Shown: piece after piece, positions 1 through 7,915 of the stretch
How positions within the stretch are numbered: position 1 is the first letter of the stretch
How the letters are laid out: every line of letters starts with the position of its first letter
Assembly (NCBI GenBank): GCA_003116975.1
Contig: BGKB01000063.1
Span: 248,001 to 312,000, forward strand
DNA from: Aurantiochytrium sp. KH105
Lineage: Eukaryota; Sar; Bigyra; Thraustochytrida; Thraustochytriidae
Reading direction: 5' to 3'
DNA: 64,000 nt
The notes under the pieces: generated by a model
Database searches by the model: none
What the model was told of the DNA's origin: nothing
What the model saw: the letters and a program-made list of their open reading frames with translations, nothing else
Made by a program: the position numbers and the translations under genes

Positions 1-1302
1 GCCACGCCCATGAGCGGGCACTTGAGCGAAGCAGAAATCTCCTCGCCAGGATCATTGTCTCGCCCGGCCAATGTGCGCCGAAGTAAACCCATGTCTCGCT
101 CAAGGCAGATTGCCATCCGTCTGGTCAAGCACGAGATTTGGATACCCTGCATTGGCAGAGCGCGCACTCTCGACCTTGCTGTGAACACCTTGCTCATCGT
201 CTCTGGTCTCATTACTGTCACTGCGCTTTCCGTAGACATTGACGTGGTCATTTACGACGATCCCCTTCCATTCCGCATCATTAATCGTTGCTGCACGCTG
301 CTATTTGCCACAGAGATTGCTGTCCGTGTCCACGCGGCCTCGCCTCGTCGTTTTTTTGAGTCTGCGTGGAACACCTTTGAGTTTATTATTGTTAGCGCTT
401 CTCTGATCGGAACGCTCTCGCAGGTCTTCACCCCCAAGCTTTCAGGCCATACTCATCTCTTGCTCTTTTTGCGAAAATTGCGTCTGCTGCGACTCCTGCG
501 TTCTGTGCCACAGTTTCGGCTCCTCACGGAGATGATTGTTTATCTTTTGCCAGCCCTCTACATTTTCTCACGCGTCATTTTCTTCTTCATGTACATCATT
601 GCCATTGTGGCAATGGGCACTCTCGACATGCAGTTGCAAGATGCGTCCGATTTCGCAGCAACCAACTTTCTTACCTTTGCAAATGCGTTGCTCACGCTCT
701 TCCAGCTCATGGTCGTCAACGACTGGAATAAGACCATGCGTGCTTATTATGCGGCAACAGGCAACCCACTGGTCTACGTCTTTTTCATTGCCAATTATCT
801 CTTTAGCGTCATGGTTGTCCTCAACGTGGTCACCTCCTTTGCGCTTGAGGCCCTCGACAAGAATATTGCGGACTTTGCTTTGCTGCAGGACGCCGTGCCC
901 GCGGGGGATGCCAACTCGGTCAGTAGCACGGAGCGATTGGAGCTACAGATGCGCGAGCAGGCCCGGTTGCAGCAGCGACGACAGAACTCACGTCGAGAAC
1001 GCGACCTTTTCCAGGGTCGCCAAAGCCGTGTCGGCCTTGCTGCAAGTGTTGGCGACGACCGCAGCGATCGCGAGCTTAAGCGCACCTTTAGCTACGTGGA
1101 GCGACTCCAGACGGTGCGCAAGGTGAATCGCGTTGTTCGTGCGGCTCCGAGGGAGTCTCATCTTGTCCGCCTCTTGCGCGATGTCTTTGACAACGAAATG
1201 GACGAACCCACAATTGCGGAGATCAATCAAGAGCTTCGGCGCAATGGCCTCTCCAATCTACTTTCTCGCCCAGCACAGCGCGATGATGTCTCCACCAGCT
1301 GA
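1..1302 (+). CDS. Two-pore cation channel (TPC), second 6-TM domain, 5' partial
   Basis: The frame is open to the left window edge. The first ATG at position 10 is probably internal, so this is the C-terminal half of a longer channel. Six hydrophobic segments are visible, with an S4-like run RKLRLLRLLR near nt 470-500. A pore loop LFQLMVVNDWN lies near nt 697-729, followed by an S6 and a cytoplasmic tail rich in Arg and Gln. The pore-S6 stretch resembles domain II of TPC1/TPC2 channels (family pattern VTLxNLMVVNNWQ), which conduct Na+ or Ca2+ across endolysosomal or vacuolar membranes. A single-domain or four-domain voltage-gated channel is the alternative; the missing upstream sequence would decide. 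An AT-rich stretch with an AATAAT-type element follows the stop and may serve polyadenylation. Confidence 0.82.
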   Translation, partial: ATPMSGHLSEAEISSPGSLSRPANVRRSKPMSRSRQIAIRLVKHEIWIPCIGRARTLDLAVNTLLIVSGLITVTALSVDIDVVIYDDPLPFRIINRCCTLLFATEIAVRVHAASPRRFFESAWNTFEFIIVSASLIGTLSQVFTPKLSGHTHLLLFLRKLRLLRLLRSVPQFRLLTEMIVYLLPALYIFSRVIFFFMYIIAIVAMGTLDMQLQDASDFAATNFLTFANALLTLFQLMVVNDWNKTMRAYYAATGNPLVYVFFIANYLFSVMVVLNVVTSFALEALDKNIADFALLQDAVPAGDANSVSSTERLELQMREQARLQQRRQNSRRERDLFQGRQSRVGLAASVGDDRSDRELKRTFSYVERLQTVRKVNRVVRAAPRESHLVRLLRDVFDNEMDEPTIAEINQELRRNGLSNLLSRPAQRDDVSTS

Positions 1303-2191
1303 TGCAAAAATTTTAAATAATAAAACCCCCTGTTTTCCCGTCTCGTTTATCTTTTCGCTTTCACGACATTGTCAAACAAAAGTCTTCACAGGTCTCCTTC
1401 AGACTGCCTGCGCCAGACCCGCTCGAGAAACAAGACTCGGGTTCGCAACAATGGCATGCACCACCAAAAGGTGTTGGTTGGAGAGTAACCCCGGTCCTGG
1501 TTCTTGTTCCTCCTCTCTTTTGCAACCCTTGCAAGAGGTTCGGTCCGCGTCTTTGTTAACATTCATGCTGCGGTCCGGAGCCATCAGACACGCACGCACC
1601 CGTCCTCCCCAAGGTCCCGCAACCAACCGGACGGACCTTCGGCGCAGAAGCATAGGCACATTCGCTCGCTGCTGAATCGGCGCCAGTGATGCTAGGCGAA
1701 AGTCAATTACCAGGACCGAGACCGCGCGCTGACGAGCCTGGTGCGAGTGTGGCGGAGTGGGTGGACACACTTCGCTTTTACAGTTTTTATGCCCGCTGGT
1801 GTCCTCAATGTGCGCTTGCGCGGCGTTCGCCATGTTTGTGAGGGGATGAATCCAGGACCCAGCGAAGATCATGTGCAGCGCAAAGCTGCATTGGCGCAGG
1901 GCGCGCGCACGGGTGGGTGGCTGCCGACGGACCGGCGCGGAGACGAGCGTACTCGCGCGGGGAGAGACGTGGCGCCCGAGCGTGGGTGCTCGGGGTGAAG
2001 TCGTTTTCGTCGCTGGGTGTCCGTCGGTCGTCGTAGTTCCTGAGGCGCGAATTGCGTGTTGCCGGCACGGAGGAGGCTCTCTCCCGCTCTCGTGCGCGCG
2101 CGAGGCGCGCTTGTAAAGACAGACGAGGTCCGAGACGAGACAAAACGAGAGGGAGCTCCTGAGCGACGGAAAAACAAAAAGAACCAAGACC
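1303..2191. other. Intergenic region upstream of the amino-acid transporter
   Basis: This 889-base stretch holds the 3' flank of the channel gene and the leader of the transporter gene. I see no conserved protein in it. Two short plus-strand ORFs (ATG at 1451, stop at 1675; ATG at 1789, stop at 1998) each contain an Asn-Pro-Gly-Pro tetrapeptide. They may be upstream ORFs or chance. A long antisense ORF crossing this stretch runs into the transporter gene and has no recognisable domain. Confidence 0.5.
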
Positions 2192-3859
2192 ATGGACCGC
2201 GTCATGAGTTTCGACTCGCACCTGGACGAGACGGCGAGGCTCGAGCCTGGGATGCACCATCCCGACAGACAGAGCTCCCGAAGCTCGTCCGTCTTTAGCC
2301 TTGTGGCTACGATGGTTGGAGGCGGCGTCCTTTCGCTGCCATATGCGCTGCAAAGAACCGGCGTAGCCCTTGGTCTCACGTACCTGCTGGGTAGTGGCGT
2401 GATTGGAGCCTTTTCGATTCGCCTTTTGCTCTCGGCATCACGTCGCAGCGGCGCGCAGTCATACGAAGAGGTTGTCGAGCGTAGCTTTGGGCTCAAAGCC
2501 AAGTATTTAACAATGCTGCTTCTAATCGCCATGACCTTCCTCGCAAGCGTGGCCTACCTCGTCTTGGCACGTGATCTCGCTGTGCCTCTTGTGGAGGCCT
2601 ACATTGCGGATGATGATGGCCTTTCCAAGCAAGGTCACAACATTGTCGCCATTCTTTGCCTCCTCCCGGTAATTCCCTTGTGCTATGCGACGTCGCTGCA
2701 CTCGCTGCGCTTTACGAGTCTTAGTTCGCTTCTGGCTCTTCTTGTGCTTACGGCTGCCGTGATTTGGCGATGCGCGGACCGTGCGACCCATGTGCGTCCT
2801 ATTCGCACAGAGGACATCAAGTGGGTTTCTGCGGATCCTGAGGCGACGCTTTACGCGCTGCCGTTCTTTGAGCTTTCTTTCATGTGCCATTTTAACGTGC
2901 TCCCTGTACACTCGGGTCTGCGAAAGCCAACGCGCACGCGCTTGGACTGCGTGGTCTTTTCGACCATCTTCTCTGCGCTCTGTTTCTACGTCATTGTCTC
3001 CATCTCTGGCTACCTCTTTGCCTATGATCACAAGTGCGATGCGCATTCTTCGTCGACGTGCGTTGACAACGTCCCGGATAATATTCTCAATGCCTTCGAC
3101 CGCAATGACGGTCTCATCAATCTCGGCCGCGGCGGCTTTCTTTGCGCCCTCATGCTCAGCTTTCCGCTCCTCGTCTTGCCTTGCCGTGACACGGTCATTC
3201 GTCTCGGCACATTGCTCATCTACGGCTCGGGAAAGCGCCGCAACTTTTCGGAAGCGGATGAGCGTCTCTTGTCTCGCACGAGCCTCGACCACATTGAGGA
3301 GTCTAATCATTCGACCGATGGCGTTCACGACGCCTATGTTGCGATGCAAGACCAGCAGCAGGCTTCCACAGGAGGCAACGGAAACGCTCCCACTGCCGTG
3401 CCGCCTATGCGCCACATCAACGTGCGCGACCCCTTGGACACGCCGATGAACGAGGACGAGCTTGCGATTATTGACACGGAGGATTCGCCCGAGTTTCGTA
3501 CGCCTCAGATGGAGCGCACCCGTCGTCGGCTTACACGGACGCTTATGCGGCCTCTGAACTTTTGGACCAAGGCTGGTTTGGTGCACTTTGCCGTGACCTC
3601 GTTGATTCTCGTCTTTTCTGTCTTCAGTATGGTCGCGGTGCCGGGCGTTGCGGTGGTCTGGAACCTTTGCGGCTCATCCGTGTCTATGCTGCTGGCCTTC
3701 ATCTTGCCGTCGGCGAGTTACATTGCGTTGCGAAGCCCCGACGGGTTCTTCAAGCCCAAGAGCCGTGACGCTCGACTTGTCGCTGCATGGATTCTGCTCG
3801 TCGTTTCCTGCATTCTTGGCGTCGTTTGCACCATTGAGTCTGTCAAGCAGGTATTGTAG
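2192..3859 (+). CDS. Amino acid/auxin permease family transporter (SLC38/AVT-like)
   Basis: The 555-residue product begins at an ATG in good Kozak context (CCAAGACCATGG). After about 30 polar residues it enters a typical AAAP first helix, SSVFSLVATMVGGGVLSLPY, where the GGG unwound region is the substrate and ion site in this fold. About eleven hydrophobic segments can be counted. Between the eighth and ninth lies a long polar loop (about residues 345-450) rich in Ser, Asp and Gln that is presumably cytosolic. Family members are proton- or Na+-coupled amino-acid carriers at the plasma membrane or vacuole. The substrate cannot be read from sequence. Confidence 0.9.
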   Translation: MDRVMSFDSHLDETARLEPGMHHPDRQSSRSSSVFSLVATMVGGGVLSLPYALQRTGVALGLTYLLGSGVIGAFSIRLLLSASRRSGAQSYEEVVERSFGLKAKYLTMLLLIAMTFLASVAYLVLARDLAVPLVEAYIADDDGLSKQGHNIVAILCLLPVIPLCYATSLHSLRFTSLSSLLALLVLTAAVIWRCADRATHVRPIRTEDIKWVSADPEATLYALPFFELSFMCHFNVLPVHSGLRKPTRTRLDCVVFSTIFSALCFYVIVSISGYLFAYDHKCDAHSSSTCVDNVPDNILNAFDRNDGLINLGRGGFLCALMLSFPLLVLPCRDTVIRLGTLLIYGSGKRRNFSEADERLLSRTSLDHIEESNHSTDGVHDAYVAMQDQQQASTGGNGNAPTAVPPMRHINVRDPLDTPMNEDELAIIDTEDSPEFRTPQMERTRRRLTRTLMRPLNFWTKAGLVHFAVTSLILVFSVFSMVAVPGVAVVWNLCGSSVSMLLAFILPSASYIALRSPDGFFKPKSRDARLVAAWILLVVSCILGVVCTIESVKQVL

Positions 3860-4098
3860 TGAAGTGAAGTATCATGGTATAATTTCTTCGTTCTTCGTTC
3901 TTTTTTTTCTTTTCCGGGGTACTGCGAGTACGATCGAAATAAATCTTACTCGTGACCCACTTGGCCTACACGTGGTCATGTGCGTGAGTGTGGTAACTGA
4001 TGTTTCTTACATCAATTGCAATACATCATTCTTTACTTTCTTTTTTCTATTTTTTGTAAGGACTATGGCCGAGACCTATGACTCAGAACGAAAAAAAG

Positions 4099-5286
4099 TC
4101 ACCGAGCACTAGCGTTGCTCGCAGACCTACTCACAGAACTACGGTGTGCAAGAGGACTCTGGCCACTCATGTTTACCGGACTCGGGGAACTCGTTCCCGC
4201 GCGACGCTGCTTGCGCTCCTCGCGGTCTTTACGCTTCTTTAAGCGCAGGGCGCGCACAAGAATGTTTGTGTCGTCATTCTTTACAGTTTTGCAACGACCA
4301 CTCGTGCGGCGTTTGGTTGGCTGCAGGGTCGGTAAAGGGCCATACGAGCGACTGTATTCGTTGACATCCTCACTCCGTACCCGGGTAAATGTTCCACGTT
4401 GTGGCAAGTTTTTCAAGAGCGCGCGCACAGACGAGTCTTGACGAGCACGCTCGCGCATTTTCGATGGACTTGTCACACCCTGGGCCTGCGATGCATTCGA
4501 ACCCGACATGCCAGAGACAGATCCCTCTGATCTGGCTTCTTCTGCTTCTTCATCGTCGTCGTCGTCGTCGTTGTCGTGGTCCATGTCATCGCCCGAGACG
4601 CTTCCGCCGTCGCTGTCCCCTGCATCAGCTCGATTCCTGGCGCCGTTTGCGCATCTTGTCCCTCCTTTGCCTCCCTCGCAGACTTCGCGTCGTCGTCGTC
4701 GTCGTCGTCGCTGTCGTTTTGCAGGCGTCTTGCCAAAATTTGACCGAGAGTTACTCTCTCCACTTGCAAGACCTTGCGTTTCGTCGTCTTCATCCTCATC
4801 GTCGTCGTCGTCGTCGTCGTCATTATTGTCGACGTTCTTTTCCTCCTCGTCCTTGCCTGGACCATCCTCGAAGCATCGTTTGCGCGAGCGCGTTGTAACG
4901 CGCGCGCGTTTTGGCGTGCGATGAAGTGTTTCCAGTTCGTTCACATCCGTAGTACGCGATTCCTCCACGACAACGCCAAGCTGCTCCTGGGACTTTCCTT
5001 CGCCATGATTATCCGCGTCGTTGATCGCATCGCACGAATCTTCCTGTGCTACGTTTCGCTCCGCCGCCGTTCTGCCTCCGTCCCCATGGTCGTCGGCGTC
5101 GGCGTCGGCGTGCACCGCGGCGACCCTGGCGGCGACCTCATGGCGTTTGTCCCCGTCTTCGTCAGCCCGAGTTTCGCGCTCCGGCTCAGCGCCGGCGTCG
5201 CGCTCTGCGTCGCAGCCGGCGCGACTGCGTCGTGCGCCCACCGAGGGCGTGCGCGCTGCCGCCGCCGCTGCCGCTGCGCGCTCCAT
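4099..5286 (-). CDS. Low-complexity acidic/basic protein, probably nuclear; unknown function
   Basis: I do not recognise this 395-residue protein. It starts with a poly-Ala run after MER and alternates acidic tracts (two long Asp runs encoded by GTC/ATC repeats on the plus strand) with basic clusters, including a nine-Arg run. The last 130 residues are less repetitive and contain a Ser/Lys/Arg-rich segment with LLKNLPQRGTFTRV and ILVRALRLKKRKDREERK, which could be a nuclear localisation region. Composition suggests a chromatin, nucleolar or RNA-binding role, but that is inference. The ATG at 5286 is the first in frame after the upstream AAR2 gene. Low complexity makes the reading frame less certain than for its neighbours. 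Confidence 0.55.
   Translation of the reverse strand: MERAAAAAAAARTPSVGARRSRAGCDAERDAGAEPERETRADEDGDKRHEVAARVAAVHADADADDHGDGGRTAAERNVAQEDSCDAINDADNHGEGKSQEQLGVVVEESRTTDVNELETLHRTPKRARVTTRSRKRCFEDGPGKDEEEKNVDNNDDDDDDDDEDEDDETQGLASGESNSRSNFGKTPAKRQRRRRRRRREVCEGGKGGTRCANGARNRADAGDSDGGSVSGDDMDHDNDDDDDDEEAEEARSEGSVSGMSGSNASQAQGVTSPSKMRERARQDSSVRALLKNLPQRGTFTRVRSEDVNEYSRSYGPLPTLQPTKRRTSGRCKTVKNDDTNILVRALRLKKRKDREERKQRRAGTSSPSPVNMSGQSPLAHRSSVSRSASNASAR
4555..4830. repeat. GTC/ATC trinucleotide tracts coding poly-Asp
   Basis: Two short microsatellites, around 4555-4577 and 4797-4826, encode Asp runs in the minus-strand gene. A CGT-rich tract around 4687-4710 encodes the poly-Arg run between them. 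Confidence 0.8.
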
Positions 5287-5551
5287 CGCTGCGCGTCTCG
5301 TAGTTCTCGCTCTGCCTGCGAGACGAGACCGATCGGCGGTCGGTGGTTAGGTCGTTAGAAAGATGCACATGGAAAGTGTGACCGGGCTCGGACCTGGAGT
5401 CGAAGCAGCCAAACCTGGCAATTCGGATCTCGTCTTCCTTCGCCACTGGCGGAGACCACGAGCGATTGTAAGATCAATGAACGCGATGAGGTGGAGACAC
5501 CGCGACCCGCCTCACGGTCAGTCCAAGGCGCAAGGCGGGCAATGTGACGAT

Positions 5552-6883
5552 TCAAGGGAGCATCCAGGCCATGCGCTCCGGCTTTCGCAGCTTTGGCTGC
5601 GGCGGTTCCTGAGCACCGTCGGCGAGTGTGGCCTCCTCCACAGCTTGAGCAAGAAGATCCGTAGAAGCAGGCTGTAAGGAGGCCGCCTCAAAAGCACGCT
5701 CCTCTTCGTCAACAAAGGCGTCGAGTCTGGCGAGTAGAGAAGCGCCGTACTGCTGGCGCAAGGCGGCACGGAGATCGACGATGGCAGGTTTCAATGCCGC
5801 CGAAGCCTCACTTTCGTCGAGAAGAGACGAAAGTGCTTCGGAAAGGAAGTTATCCTCGAGCAGCTCGTTCTGAAAGAGATCCTTGGGCAGCAAAAACACC
5901 TGGTGCGCGAGCACATTGCAAAAGAGCGACATCCATGACGGCTTTTCTTGGCGAAGACTTGCGCTCGAGGCCACTAAATGGACTGCCGTCTTCCAAAACT
6001 CGAGTCCAGGCAGACTCGCCAAGTACACAAAGAGAATGAAGGCAAGCTGGATCTCACCCAAGAAGAGCTCATAATCCCCATGATACGCCACCTCGACTAA
6101 GCGCTGTAAAAGAGGCGTGGGATCAAGATGCAATGCGGTGATTTCTGCAGGACTAAGCCAGGCGCCGCTGGCCGACTTGAAAAAGTGCGCCCCCTTGGTG
6201 TCCGAGAGCGTACCATTTGCACGCATTTGTCTGCTCAGACGAGCCAGGTCGGGAAGAGTGGTAAAGTGGGGCGTGCAATAATCAGAGCCCACACCGCCAG
6301 GGCTTGAATGACTGACTTTGTCCCCTGTTAGATCCATATCACCGGTGTCAGGTCCATCGTTGTTGTCAGCATGATCATTGCCTGCGCCCAACACGAGGAC
6401 GTCAGGCCGAAGACCCGCTACACTGAGGACGCGCTCGTCCCAGAACTGCGTGAGCTGCTGCCAGCGTGCATAGTGCTCTGGGTCGTAGGCGCCGAGATTG
6501 GCGTCGAGTTCAAGGCGATGGACCGCTGCGGTAATTCGTGCAGTGTCTTCTTCGTCGACCAGCGCAAAATCCTCGAGCGCTTTGTCCCAGCGCAATGCCA
6601 CAACTCTGTGCGCCTTCTCGTCGCCAGACTGTTCTGGGTTCCCCAATTGGAAAAAGAATGCCCTGGCAGGACCATCGGATCCCCCAAGGCGGTAGTGCAG
6701 CATTCGCAGGCCCGGCGGCACAAGCTTGACTCCCTTGAACCTCGGACCCAGCGCGAATGCCTTGAGATCTACGCCAAGCTGAAGGCCGGCGGGCGCGTCG
6801 AGACACACCACCGTGCACGCCTCGCCGCCCTTCTCTTCGACGAGACCCGCCATGCGGCTCGCGTCCACATCTGCCCAGGCCAT
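5552..6883 (-). CDS. AAR2: AAR2 homologue, U5 snRNP assembly factor
   Basis: The 443-residue product matches AAR2, the chaperone that binds Prp8 in cytoplasmic U5 snRNP and is exchanged for Brr2 in the nucleus. The N-terminal block has the family signature: a TVVCLDAPAG strand, then GVDLKAF and GPRFKGVKLVPPGLRMLHY. An LGAYDPEHYARW segment follows. The C-terminal helical block has GEIQLAFILFVYLASLPGLEFWK. A polar insertion of about 50 residues (around residues 175-225) separates the two halves. The frame is open to 6976, but the ATG at 6883 gives a start next to the conserved block, and the upstream codons overlap the promoter shared with the divergent TAF11 gene. Confidence 0.92.
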   Translation of the reverse strand: MAWADVDASRMAGLVEEKGGEACTVVCLDAPAGLQLGVDLKAFALGPRFKGVKLVPPGLRMLHYRLGGSDGPARAFFFQLGNPEQSGDEKAHRVVALRWDKALEDFALVDEEDTARITAAVHRLELDANLGAYDPEHYARWQQLTQFWDERVLSVAGLRPDVLVLGAGNDHADNNDGPDTGDMDLTGDKVSHSSPGGVGSDYCTPHFTTLPDLARLSRQMRANGTLSDTKGAHFFKSASGAWLSPAEITALHLDPTPLLQRLVEVAYHGDYELFLGEIQLAFILFVYLASLPGLEFWKTAVHLVASSASLRQEKPSWMSLFCNVLAHQVFLLPKDLFQNELLEDNFLSEALSSLLDESEASAALKPAIVDLRAALRQQYGASLLARLDAFVDEEERAFEAASLQPASTDLLAQAVEEATLADGAQEPPQPKLRKPERMAWMLP

Positions 6884-7236
6884 CTCAAGGCCCCGTCGTC
6901 GTCCTCGTCCTCGTCGTGGTCCTCGTCCTCGCGGCTCTTCGCGCGAGCTTGGCGAGCAACGGAGGTCTTCTGGCACGCCTCCGAGCGAGCGAGCGAGCGA
7001 GGCCAGGATACTCGAGTTCGTCTAGCAGTGCAGCGGCCAGGGCGCCAGCCGGCTTCGCGAGCTCGGCCTCGAGCTGCCCTCGACCTCGGCCCGGCCTCGA
7101 GCTTGGGCCTTGCTGCAATGCAAGGAGCCCGGCTTGGCGCGGCTCGGCTGGGCTCGGCTCGGCTTGGCAAAACCGGGTCTGGACGCGACCCCGCGCGGCG
7201 CTCGCGGGCGGGCAGCTGCTCGCGCCGGTCGCGGCG
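6884..7236. promoter_or_regulatory. Divergent promoter region AAR2/TAF11
   Basis: This 353-base interval lies between two divergent start codons and probably drives both genes. It contains a GAGC repeat near 6984-7000 and a pentanucleotide GGCTY tract at about 7131-7168. No TATA-like element is evident. Confidence 0.5.
7131..7168 (+). repeat. Imperfect GGCTY pentanucleotide tract
   Basis: The units GGCTT, GGCTC and GGCTG recur with mostly 5-base spacing, starting about 105 bases and ending about 70 bases before the TAF11 ATG. Similar 5-base-period tracts occur upstream of other plus-strand genes in the window. Confidence 0.75.
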
Positions 7237-7848
7237 ATGGCCTCGGAGGGCGGCGGCCTGAAGCGGCGGCTGTCGGAGCCGGACGCCAAGGGCAAGTCCG
7301 CCAAGAGGCGGAAATCGGAGGATGCCGGAGCCGCGGCTGGAGCTGGAGCAGCTGCCGGCGCCGCGGCCGCCGGCGAGGCCGCGAGCAGCGCCGCCGTGAG
7401 CAGCGGGCCTGCGGTCGGCGGCGGCGGCGGCCTCGGGGGAGGCGGGTCGACCGCCGCTGCGCCAGGAGGCGGCGGCATCGGCGCAAACAAGGCCGAACGC
7501 GACGCGGAGCTGGAGGAGCGACAGCGGCTCACGGCGCTGCTGGGGACCTTTTCGCAAGAGCAAATGGAGCGCTACGAGGCGTTCAGGAGGTCGCATTTTG
7601 ACAAAAACAAGGTCAAGAAGCTTATACAACGTGTCGCAGGTGTCGATACCGTGAGCAACGAAATGGCCGTCGCGCTAGGTGGCATTGCCAAGATTTTTGC
7701 CGGCGAGCTCATTGAGCTCGCTCGCCAGGACATGAACGACTTCAAGGGCGCGATTCATCCTCTTCATATTCGCAACGCGTACCGCAAACTTCGCCAGGCC
7801 GGCAAGATTCCTTACCTGCCGGCTCCGCCACACGGCCTAATCGACTGA
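7237..7848 (+). CDS. TAF11: TFIID subunit TAF11 homologue
   Basis: The 203-residue protein has a Lys/Arg- and Ala/Gly-rich N-terminus followed by the TAF11 histone-fold domain (about residues 100-200). This includes LLGTFSQEQMERYEAFRRS, then KKLIQRVAG, VALGGIAKIFAGELIELA and a terminal IHPLHIRNAYRKLRQAGKIP. TAF11 pairs with TAF13 in TFIID and contacts TBP and TFIIA at RNA polymerase II promoters. The frame is open further upstream, but those codons are GC-rich repeat overlapping the divergent AAR2 promoter. The ATG at 7237 gives the expected length. Confidence 0.92.
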   Translation: MASEGGGLKRRLSEPDAKGKSAKRRKSEDAGAAAGAGAAAGAAAAGEAASSAAVSSGPAVGGGGGLGGGGSTAAAPGGGGIGANKAERDAELEERQRLTALLGTFSQEQMERYEAFRRSHFDKNKVKKLIQRVAGVDTVSNEMAVALGGIAKIFAGELIELARQDMNDFKGAIHPLHIRNAYRKLRQAGKIPYLPAPPHGLID

Positions 7849-7915
7849 TACCAGAAATACCCATGCCGGAAAAAATATCTCTCTGTATTACTCCCTCCCT
7901 ACGTTTTACTCGTAT

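Noticed and set aside
1399-2532. 377-codon minus-strand ORF.
   Set aside because: It overlaps the start of the amino-acid transporter in antisense and shows only Arg/Ser/Pro-rich sequence without a domain.
6371-7261. 296-codon plus-strand ORF overlapping AAR2 and the TAF11 leader.
   Set aside because: It is antisense to the conserved AAR2 N-terminus and has no domain.
6769-7629. 286-codon minus-strand ORF across the TAF11 gene.
   Set aside because: It is a shadow of the GC-rich TAF11 N-terminus and the divergent promoter.
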